Source: Cyclostephanos tholiformis
Lineage: Eukaryota > Bacillariophyta > Thalassiosirophyceae > Thalassiosirales > Thalassiosiraceae
Assembly (NCBI GenBank): GCA_036939975.1
Contig: JALLPB010000010.1
Coordinates: forward strand, 1-41,869
Direction of reading: 5' to 3'
Length of the DNA: 41,869 nucleotides
Shown here: positions 20,501 to 30,800 of the stretch, in pieces
Position numbering within the stretch: the first letter of the stretch is position 1
How the letters are laid out: each line of letters opens with the position of its first letter
Translations under genes and position numbers: made by a program
The notes under the pieces: generated by a model
The model's database searches: none
Seen by the model: the letters and a program-made list of their open reading frames with translations, nothing else
What the model was told of the DNA's origin: nothing

Positions 20501-21836
20501 CTCCCTGCTATTTTTTTAATTCTATCTAGCTTTGGCATACGCGGGGAATGATGCAGTTTTCAAGGTCCGTTGCTCCAACGGAGTTCAGGTTAAATCTTAT
20601 TGCCCTACGCTGCCATCAGGAACTCTTGTCGGGGATGGCATCGTCGACTCGGCTGAGTTAGAACTATCCAGCATCCACTCTGGCGTATCTATTGCGGTCC
20701 TACTAGAACACAAGATTGGAGGAGTGCAGGACACGCGACGATGGGGTGGGCTACCAGAGGGCGGCATCGACGCACCGCCCGTGGTATTCTTCCAATCCGC
20801 ACTACTTTACACGACCCTCACCGGCCAACGTCGTGTGCGGGTATCGACTATGGGATTGGTCACAACGAAAGTACCCGCCGACGTATTTCGTAGCGCTGAT
20901 TTGGGCACAGTCGCCGCCATCATGACGCGACAGGCCATATCCGACTTGGAAGATACGAGCGTGGGATTGCACAATGCTCGGTCGAATCTATTCGATAAAA
21001 CGGTGTCCATCCTTGCAAATTATCGGGTGAATACCACCGCAAAGTCGTCGTCTTCAGGTCAACTTATCCTTCCCGAAACCTTGCAGCTCCTCCCTTTGTT
21101 CTGTCTCAGTTTGCGCAAGAGTCGGCTGCTACGCTATTCACTTACGGGTGCTCCTAACAAGAGACCATTCCCAAATGCCGATGAACGAGCATACCATATC
21201 TTCTATGGGAGGATGGTATCGCCCTACATGAGTCTGCAGTGTGTTCATTCTAATTTGTTCCAAGTGTCGGATATGAGGACACTCGATGGAGAGTGGAGAA
21301 AACCTCCTATCCTGGAACCAAACAAGAATGCAGGGAAGAAGGCCATTGCCGCCTCGATGCGGCCAACTTGCCAGCTACCGAAATCGATCAATCCGAGCAT
21401 CTCCTGCCTTGATGATAAGGGGATATATATCCTTGACGATCGGTTCGCATTCTATCTATTCATTGGGAAGGACGTCCCCGAAGAGATGTGGCAGGAGTTG
21501 CTCTCGGTATCGACGCCTTCGGGTTCACATCGTGTCGGGGGTGAGTGGGTAAAAAATGTTCCCATGGGCGCATTAGCACTTGCACCTTCAGAGCCGGGTC
21601 ACAAACTTCGTAACATTCTGCATCAGCTACGCATGCTCAATTTGCCGAATGACACAATTGCCATGAACGCCCGACACACATATGCTCCCATTATATTGGT
21701 CTTCGTTGGAAGAGGAAGCATATTTGAAGAAGAAATGGATAGCTTGCTTGTTGATGACAGTGATGGCAATGAGAAGAGTTATGTTGATTTTCTCGTTGAT
21801 ATTCACAGGGCGGTCCTGCAAAAGCAAGCTCAATAA
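17504..21836 (+). CDS. SEC24: Sec24-like COPII coat subunit
   Basis: Sec24 selects cargo in the COPII coat that buds from the ER. CDS: join(17504-20396, 20530-21836), 1,399 aa. The ATG at 17504 sits in ACCATGGCG; an earlier frame opening lacks an ATG. Residues 1-350 are Pro/Gln-rich, as in Sec24 N-termini. The zinc finger is CRRCSAYLNPFC with NCPMC (about residues 536-569). Exon 2 carries the beta-sandwich (VFKVRCSNGVQVKSY), VVFFQSALLYTT and RRVRVSTMGL, the helical region, and a gelsolin-like GIYILDDRFAFYLFIG. These identify Sec24 rather than Sec23. The 133-bp GT-AG intron (20397-20529) joins ELKRS to LAYAGND. The trunk start is unusual: where Sec24 has an FVIDVS-type strand this one reads VHLYGVEYVP. 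It is convergent with the next gene, 176 bp apart. Confidence 0.92.
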
Positions 21837-22012
21837 TTTGTTGGAATTACCATATGCTTTATATTATTTCACTTGCTGATATCGTGAGTTTTCTGATTCT
21901 ACTTGTTGAGTCTTTCTCTCTACATGAACAGTGACTGAACAAGAATTCCAGGTCAATACAACACATTGTAAAGAATCAATTCTCTGAGGAAGGGATGTTG
22001 TGGAACCTTAAT

Positions 22013-24247
22013 TCAAAGTGTAATAACATGACTAATCAGAACACGCCTTTCCATGTCATTCAGTACTTTAACAGCAAGGTAATGATGCCCCGTGGGAGTC
22101 TGCGACTCGCGTCCGGACGTTGGGAATCGCTTCAACACCCGTACGCACTTGCCATTCGGGAAAACGTCCATTTTGTTTTGATCGAGGGGAACGGTATTGA
22201 AACTGATTTCGATATTTGTATTGTTGATGAACATGCCCTGTGCCCCATTTTCCCATCCGTCCTGTTTTCCACATATAATTACAAGTCCTAGAGACATTTT
22301 GGGAAGACGAAAGACCACCATGCCATCGTTGACAGTTTGCGCAGTTATGCCGCCACAAGTGTCCAAGTGCCGGCATATTTCCTTATCATCGCGATTTTGG
22401 AAGAACGCTACGTCCTCTCCAGCGACCATGAACCACAGGTCGTTAGCCGCATGCCAAATAGACCAGTTCTGGAGTTGACCTTTGTATGGATTCAATTCAC
22501 CATCTGGGGCCTCGGTCCTTGCACCCCACTTACCAAATGTTGGCAATTCAAAGTTCAAGCACTCCGGTGGTTCATTGACAACGCAATACTCCGGATCGCA
22601 GTATTTTGGTTCCGGAAGATCGCCCTTCAAAACAACTCTGCGACGAGATGCCGACCATGTATCCCGAGGATCCTTTCCGATATTCATATCCTCTTCGATC
22701 AAATCTAGTGCCTTGAGAAGGGCGCGGGTGTACACATACGTGAATGCATCGGAAGCGGCCTGAAAGCCCAAGGGACCAGGATGCTGTGATGAAAAATTCG
22801 AGCACGGGTGTAATGAATCAGGTTAGTATGATCGCGATGGAAAGGGTTGGCAACAGCGACATATTATAGTCGACGATGGAGATTTGCTCACCCAGTTTCG
22901 CATCACAACACCAAGACTGTTTTTCCGCACTTCCTCCTCTTGTTCGCCGTACCTAGTCGTGTTGTGATATCCATCGCCCAAATAACCCCAACCGAACCTA
23001 TCGAACGGATCGACCTCTCTATTGATCTCCGAATCGTAGTCGTGCCCACCCCTACGTAGGACATGGCGCAGACTAACGATGTTGTGTCCGTAGGTGGCGT
23101 AGTAACTCACCAGTTGATTGTCCGGATGATTGGGATCACCGGCGGGATCTTCGTCCCCAGCCAAGAGGATGTGAACGATGGGCTGTTTCGGTAGCATTTG
23201 CGCCCACCTGATTAGATTTTCGTGCTCGACGTACCCGCCGCCGTTCTCGAAGTACGTCCACGAATAATGAATAATATCCACGTTCGGCGATATGTTCACC
23301 TTGACGCAGAAATGCTGATTCTTGTGCGAGTCGCCGCATCCCCCCCCCTCCCCCGCATTCTGGAAAACGAAGTCCATCCCCGCGGCCGCCCACACCGGTT
23401 GCCACAATCTTTCCATTTGCGCCTGATAGCTATCGTAGTGACAGTTGTCGTGACCTGCCATGACAGACGATCCGATCCCACCCATGAGGAACGTCCCTTG
23501 CTCGTCCGTGACCAACGCCCGCGCCATGGTATCGATCAACTTCGAGGCCCGCAGACGCTCCTCCGGCTCGGCGGACGTTTCGAAATCCCACGTCCTCGAC
23601 CATGCCGTCATCAACATCGCATGCGCCCGATCTTTGCCGGAGTAATATTCCTCGAGCAAGGATAATATCCCCTCGGCCTCGATCCTCGTGGCCCTAAGAC
23701 GCTCAATGGTGAAAGTGCCGCCCTTGGCGACCCCGTCGTTGGCGGCCTTGGTGGTGGTGGCGGTGGCGGTGGCGGTGGCGGTGGCGGTGGACGTCGAATT
23801 CTCATCCTCCCTCGCCGACTTCTTCCCCCCGAACGCGGGAAACACCTTGTACGACGACGCGGTCGCGTTGGCGTCGTCCGGACCTTCGTCATCTCCGCCG
23901 CCGCCCACGCCGCCTCCGCCGTCGCCGTCGTGCCCCCCTCCCGATTTCACCCCCAGGTAGTACACCCCCCCCAGAGACAAAAGGAACAATAATAATACGC
24001 CCATCCACGTTCGCGACGGGGGGGGGGCACGCCGCCATCCCGATCCGTAATCGACGTATTCGTCCGAAAAAAGCCCCCTAACGGATCTCCCGCCACCGTT
24101 GACGCTGTCGTTGCCGCTACCTCGTCGCGAGGCGGACAGCTCGACGAGCATCCGACGCTCCTCCTCGTCCTCGAGGTCGTCGTATTCCTCCTCGTCGTCC
24201 GGACATGCCGGTCGGTATCCCCCTCCCGCTCCCAGAGCTTTCGCCAT
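22013..24247 (-). CDS. Type II membrane SGNH-hydrolase-like protein
   Basis: CDS: complement(join(22013-22783, 22892-24247)), 708 aa; first ATG at 24247-24245. The N-terminal tail is acidic (residues 18-35). A single membrane helix at about 81-100 (WMGVLLLFLLSLGGVYYLGV) suggests a type II Golgi/ER or cell-surface protein with a luminal catalytic part. GGIGSSVMAGHDN (about residue 255) resembles GDSL/SGNH block I with its nucleophilic Ser. FQNAGEGGG (about 295) would fit the Gly/Asn blocks. The exon junction reads NW|HPGPLGFQ, giving an HP dipeptide as in block V (His 453). The 108-bp intron has GTGAGC and CACAG ends. The C-terminal 250 residues are Cys-containing and unrecognised. The substrate is unknown; acyl, acetyl or glycan esters are possibilities. 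The SGNH call is inference from motifs. Confidence 0.8.
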
Positions 24248-24861
24248 GTGTGTTATCAATTTTTTTGTTTGTTAATCTTGGGGGTGAATGGGTTATGTTG
24301 TTGTTGTTGTTATTATTATTATTATTATGACATGGATGATATTGGCGTCGTGGTGGTCAATAATAGTATTGTAGAGGAGCGAGGAGGAATGATGATGATG
24401 TGTGGGGCTGATGGGAAAGTGCCGGCCGACAAATAATTACCTACTATTAAAACTCTCTCTTATCTACGGTAGATACGATACACTAAACGAAATAGGTAAT
24501 AATAATGGTGTGATGATGTGTATGGTAATACACATGAGGAAGAGAGGGGCAGGTAGGGGGGCGTGGGGGCTTGTTAAAAAAGATCGTAAGAATTCCTTCT
24601 TAACCGTGAAAGTACTTGGCGGGAACAACGCCAAGATCCGCACCCAGCCACACTGTTGGTCGGTCTGTCCTTGACCCAGTACCCTCTCACCATGCATAAT
24701 AATAGGCGGCCAACGTTCGCGGTGCGTGAACGATGCGACGATGAAATTTCCTCCCCCCCCCCCCCCCCTTGCAGCAAAGGACATGCCCGCGAAGTGAGAG
24801 AGCGAGCCGAGCGAGAGATCGAAAATAACGAGTTGTAAAGAGAGGGAGAGGAGGGCGGGGG
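24248..24861. promoter_or_regulatory. Divergent intergenic region with microsatellite
   Basis: This region separates the minus-strand membrane-protein gene from the plus-strand RPC2 gene and must hold both promoters. It contains a (TTG)n(TTA)n run at about 24296-24328 and a long C-run at about 24752-24768. The latter is a likely place for length errors. Confidence 0.5.
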
Positions 24862-27800
24862 ATGGAAGGGTGTAGTCCCGCCATAATATCAATGTCCGCC
24901 GGGGGAATGAAATCGACCACCGCGGCGGCGGGGAAATCGTCATTCCCCCCCCCCTCCTTGACGTACCCCCGTAGATCCCTCCCCCCGATACGCAACGTCG
25001 TTGCATCATCGTCATCGTCCCGAGGTCGCGATCGATACGATGTCCGCGAGGTCGTCGTGGGACGAGTGCGCGCCACCCCCCCCGGAAGCATGCTGGATGA
25101 GGACGCGTCCTCCTCCTCCCTCGATCGCGTCCGACCCTCCAACTCCTTAGCCCCCCCGAACGAGGGACGATGGCACGAGGTACGAAATGCGCCGAACAAG
25201 ATCGGTAACTACGCGCGGGAGGGATTCGATCACGTCCTAGGCGCCGGGGAGGTCAGGGACGTCGATGGCACGCCGTTGGGTGGGAGGATGCCGGATATCG
25301 ACGGTCATCAAGGCGGGGGGGGGGGGTGTCACGACGACGATGGCATCGCGTGCCTCGAACCCGAGGAGGAGGATGCGTTGCGCGCGGAACTCGCGGGACG
25401 TCGACTGGCATTATCGAGGATGGAAGAAACGGGCATGCTCGATGATATCGACGAATCGACCCATCGAGCGCGACGCGAGACGACGACCGATGCCGCCGGC
25501 GGTATCAACGACTACGCCGCGGCGGCGGCGGACGGGCACGAGTACGGCGCGTCGCGCACGACGCTCGATGCTCCCATCGGCAGCTTGCGCGAGAAGTGGA
25601 GGGTGCTGCCTCACTTTTTGAGGTTGAGGGGATTGATGAGACAGCATATCGATTCGTTCGATCATTTCGTTAGCGTGGAAATGAAGCAGATCGTTCAGGT
25701 GAGGGGTGGGTTGGGGGGAGGGTTGTTTTTTTTTCTTTTCAAACTGGTTTTTTTTTATATTTTCCCTTTCCCTCGTCGCCTCTCTTGGGAGCCACCTCGA
25801 GGGTTNACTTTTAGGTAAGTACTATACACATCTTATGTCTGGCCTTGGACCGGGCATGCCTAAGGTGTAACAACTGTTACACAAGTTACAGTGAACTGTT
25901 GGGCTCATGTCAATCTACTGTGAAAAGGTTGGAAGGCGCGGCAGTTGGTTGTCCACTATTTTTTCTGTATTTGCTTCTGAAGCCGTCAATCTCAGTGTCA
26001 TTGCACGCTTTATCCCAGGAAGCCAATATGTCTTTCACATAGTCAATCATTGAAATGCAGGTGAACCCCTTGGTGGTATGGTCTATGGAGATACTTATGC
26101 TCTTTTCCTCAATGCACCGCCATGGCACTGCTGTCATCTGCGAATATGCTCTCATAGTCTTGGTGCAACCAGTTGATGGCATCATCGACGACCTTAGCTG
26201 ATTTGTGTGAGATCTTACAGTCATCAATGTGGAAGCATATTGTAATCTGACTTTTATCAATCATCTTGTTCCCCACGCAAGGATAGTATGGGTTCATTTT
26301 GTATCCCTGTTTCTTTAGGCTCCTGGTGAATTTCCAAAAGTACAGAAGACTTGCAACCATTGTCCCGTAGATTGCATTAAGGCATTCCACCAGGAGTTGT
26401 TTTCTCCCCTGCTTTTCAGTCGACACATATGGAGCGTACACGTTGGGAGCGACCTTTGCAAGTACATCTACCATGTGTCCTCTAATCCTCATGATGACCT
26501 TGTCCTCGTCGTCTTCCACAATTGTTTGGATAAATGCGTTTGGGATGTCCACGATGGCAACATCGCGGTTTTCCTGGGCATCTATCATTGAGGTGAGCAG
26601 CACTGATTCTGTGGCTACTGTGGGGGAGCTGGCGTTCTCTTTAGCAATGAAATCTCGCTGTTTGTTGCCCCCTGCAACTTTGCGTGCTTTTATTTCTCCT
26701 GAGCGTTTCTTCTTCACAAATACGTGGGATTCGAGGATTTGCTTCCGTCCATCCTGAGTGAGATCTTTCCAGTCAACTGGCTTGAAAGAGTTCTTCCAGT
26801 GCAACTGTTTTGCCTCTGCCTCCACCGCTATCTTGGTGTCATCGCCCCATTGCTTCAGGGCTGCTTTAAGGGATAGTTGAGTCATGAAAATGACAACAAT
26901 GTCAGTCAAATGCCTATATCTTGTGTCTTGAAGGAACGAGAGTCCCAATTGAATTTAGGCATAACCTTTACCAGACATGCTAGATGTACTGCTGCGTAGC
27001 TTTACGCTCTCGTCCAGATCGTCTTGGCTCTGTTAGAGTTGGTTCCGGTGGCAAAGAAACATTGAAATCTTGAATCTCAATGGTTTGCTGGTCCACTCCC
27101 GGGGTTTCAACAGCATTTGTAGGATCGTTATGTTGAAAGTCTGTAGGTTCAGTAATGTCCATATCCACTCCTGTGATTTTGGTGTGGTTGGGAGCCACCT
27201 CCGGAATCACTGCACCCAGTAGGTCAGCTTCTTGATCCACGGGGGGATCATAGTTGGCATCTGAATCGCCAATAGGGTTGCCGTTCCGGTCAAGAAAGAC
27301 AGGGTGAAGGGGTTGATCTTTACCAATAAAGTTGATGCGTTGCACAACAGATGTCGGCATTGGTATCACGTCCCATGACCTACGAGTGATCAACCGACTC
27401 GTGTTAAGAGTAAAAAATCTTGTGCCCACCCTGGGCATTCTCGCTCGGACCCAGGGAGATCGCTCCAAGAGTTCTATTAACCAAGCTGTTGTGTGGGAGT
27501 TTCTCCTCATGGACTTGGCAGTAAGAGCCAAAGGGAAGAGAAAACTTTTTGAAATCTAACACTTCTCCTGACATGATGGCCTTGGGTCCATAAACCTCAG
27601 AGACACCCTCCTTTACCGGGAAGTAGTTTAAAAGCTTGACCGCATAGAAGACCATGTGCATTAGAATTACTTTGGGAATGGTTTGGAAAGGCAGAAAGTG
27701 TCAAATTGATTACCTCTCCTTTACCACTTGAATACGATGCTTGGTAAATGGCTCGTGTTCATTCGCGCTCTTGAGGTTGAGCCGAGGTGCTCCCATTAAC

Positions 27801-30800
27801 AGATTCGTGAACTGTTCTAGGGAGGCAAATTCCCCATCTCGATGAACATCACGCGGATATCTCGCTGTAGGTAATAATAGAATATGCCCTTGAGTCCTTT
27901 AAATATTTCACCCAAACTTCGGTTGGGTAGATGTGTCACTAGTAAAGTATGTCTCTACTCAGTGTAATGAAAAAAGGGATGGAGTTTACGAAGAAAATAT
28001 CTATCGTGAGTGTCACTTCTTTGTGAAGCTCTCAAATTTCTTTCAGAAAGGACACAGTGTCAAACTTGACAGGTGCCGGTTGTCTGCGGACTGTTTTCTC
28101 TTTCAGGGCTGCTATGCTCGGTCCCCAGATTTTATATGCCACCATTGCATCTTCCACCGACACAGGACAGTCTTTGATTTGGTTGAATCTCAAAATCCAT
28201 AAGAAGTCTTGACGGGATGGGAATCCGAGGCTTGCATAGAGGCTTCTTGCCTTGTCAGCTCGTGCGACCTGTTGCTTGTGAACAACTTCATGTTAGATTC
28301 TACCGTTTCTACAAACGTGAAGCTCGCAGTCCTTGGGTCGAAGAAGTGGAGGCCGTTCGCGTGCTCCTTAAAGAGAAGATTGGGGAGCCTTGTAGATTCT
28401 CTGTGCACCAGGAATGACTCCTCCTCGGAGTCATACGTAACCTTGTATTGTTTTTTCATGTTCTTGAGTGCAAAGATGTTGGCGATTGCTTTCTTTGAAA
28501 ACCAAACAGGTTCGTTGTAGTCAGCAACGTCAGCGATGTGGTGTACAATCAATTCCCCACCGTTGCTTTTTAGGGTAAAGGATTCGGGGGCAAGTCGGAT
28601 GTTCCGGACGAGGTTCTTGTTGCAGAAGATGTCGACAGTTGATTGATTGTCAAGTAGGACGACCTCCCTTAGGTCAAATCCTATCATCCTCTTGTTAGAT
28701 TGCTTAAAAGCCATATCCATCCCTAGGTCTAGCTTGTGCGCGATAGCACCTCGCGTAGAGAAACTTGAGCCATATTGAAAATGCGACATCTCATCGCTTG
28801 AATTGCTGTCGGAATCATCCTCTTGGGCTGACTTCAGTTGGGCGAAGGACTTTTTGAGATTCTTGAACTGGTTCTCAATGTCTTTGGTGGTCTTAGAGCC
28901 TTTGCTCGATTTACTGCTTTTGCTTGACTTGCTTGAGATGGAGGAGTTGTCATCGTCATCGTCCTTTGAGGGACAATGTGACTGTGGGTGACCCTTCTTC
29001 CCACACTTGAAACATGGTTTATCCTTAAAATAGGCCTTGTCATAATCCTTCTTCTTCTCTCCTTTGCCGGAGCTCCCTTCCTTTCCCATGCCTTTCTTTG
29101 ATTGTTTTCCTTTTTGGGCCGTGCGATCCGCTATCTGCAGGAGCCGACTTTGAATATCTGTCGAGGAATAGCGGAGTTTGGGAGCAGTTCTCGGGGTACT
29201 TGTCACTACCCTTAGTGAAGTCATTTTGCAGTTCTTTCCGAAGGAGATCATGCTGGCTGCCACTGTTGACAAGAAGTAGATACGCTAGGTATCGATCTTC
29301 CACCACCTGTTGGTCCCAGCGCGTCGTAGCTTCTGGAATGCTTTAATTGGGCGCAGTATTCCCACAATACTTTGTGCCCGAATTCCACTCCGACTGATTG
29401 GGCAACGTCGTGGCAAGTATTGAAATGTTCATACCACTGTGTATTACTTAAACCGCCCTGCTTGGTATGTAGCACAGCAAGACTTTGCTCGTGCACTGCA
29501 GCAAATGGGTACTGGTCCTCAGTTTGTTTGAGTACCACCCGCTTGATAAGCCTGTAAAGCTCTAGCGGGTCATAGAACGTGCTGACCATGGTCCATGAAG
29601 CATCCTGCTTCATCTTGTCCTGGAGCAGCTGAGTGCATTGCCCAAGAATCAGAAAGTATGCTTGCCCTCTGTGTGTTTCCAATGTTGACATCTTTCTGCT
29701 GTGGTTTCGACATTCATTAGAGTAGTCGATCCTCTCTTGGTCATTTAGTTTGATCGGCACATCCTGTGCTGCTTCGAAATCCGCGAGTGCTATATCATTA
29801 TTGAGCTTCGCAAGCTCAGTGATTAGTGCTCGGTCGTTTGGATTGTTAACAATCTTCGCTTCTAGCAACCTGCGGCTTGCCAGTCTTGCGGTACTCATTA
29901 TCACTTGCTGGCTCCTAACAAGTGCAATTCACAGAGCGTGATGGGTCATCGTTGCGCTTGAATAGGTTGGGGCAGGCAGGACGACCGTTGTCTTGTTCTG
30001 AAGCTCGTTGGCTATATCTTCCCCGTATTTTGCCCCGATGTACTGAGCAAGCTTCTCTTGTGTGATTCGCATTTGATCCGCTGCGGATGTAGTGCCAAAA
30101 TCAAACACATAGCTCTCAAGGTCTTTGCAGAGACCGACCATTGTCGTCTTCGCCCTGCTGCCGGTGTAAGTGTTACCTCTACCTCCTGACCCTCTGCCAA
30201 CGCGGCCACCGCGTCCCGCACGGCCTCGGCCTCCTCCCCGACCGCTCATCAGGAGAGGATTGATTGCCTATTCACTATTTTAAAATAATGTTGGAGTAAT
30301 GCCCTCGTGGCGTTCGTCCTAGTAAGCACACCTGCCCAATGTCAATTGAGCTTATAAAAAGATGATTGTTTTAAAATAGTGAGCAGTACGAAATTGGAAG
30401 TTCCCCAATGTGTCTTACGGAAAGGAAAACTTAATGGATGGTGCTCGCACTCTTTCCATTTTCCTGTCCGTCCTAGTCCGTACATAAAACGTACACATAA
30501 CATATTAGGTACATCTCCCAACACGCTAGAGCGCCCTCATGGCCTCATCCGCATCCCTGTACGTCATGGCCCCTATGCGGAGGGACAAGGAGGACAGGGA
30601 AGACTTCTCCTTCGACGTCGCACCACCACAGCCATCGTCGTCATTGCCTATGACGTCGTCCTCGTCGTCCCCGCATCCGTCAGCGCCCCCGAGATCACCC
30701 CCACCGTCGTCGTCGACATCCCTTCCATCTCCGTTGTTTTTTCCTCCGATGCAATTGTCAACATACCCATAATTAAAATTTCCGCCATCATTTTAATTGG

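Larger units (their letters stand above)
25807..30523 (-). mobile_element. Second Copia retrotransposon (CoDi-like), 3' truncated, in RPC2 intron 1
   Basis: Antisense to the host gene. On the minus strand: LTR (30289-30523), Gag, CCHC knuckle, protease, integrase and RT. The sequence stops near 25820, just after the RT, where the reading becomes GPRPDI (compare the RARPDI region of related elements). RNase H and the 3' LTR are missing. The protease signature LLDNQST has Gln where most Copia elements have Gly. This makes it a different Copia lineage from the element at 6.9-12.6 kb. Several frameshifts and stops make it non-functional. Confidence 0.85.

Noticed and set aside
24296..24330. (TTG)n(TTA)n run as a regulatory element
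   Set aside because: It is an ordinary microsatellite next to a promoter; there is no evidence of regulatory function.
27950..28205. An apparent deletion of the Copia-2 integrase core between protease and C-terminal integrase ORFs
   Set aside because: Reading the other frames recovers [19 protein letters not shown] and VHRDGEFA, so the core is present but frameshifted.
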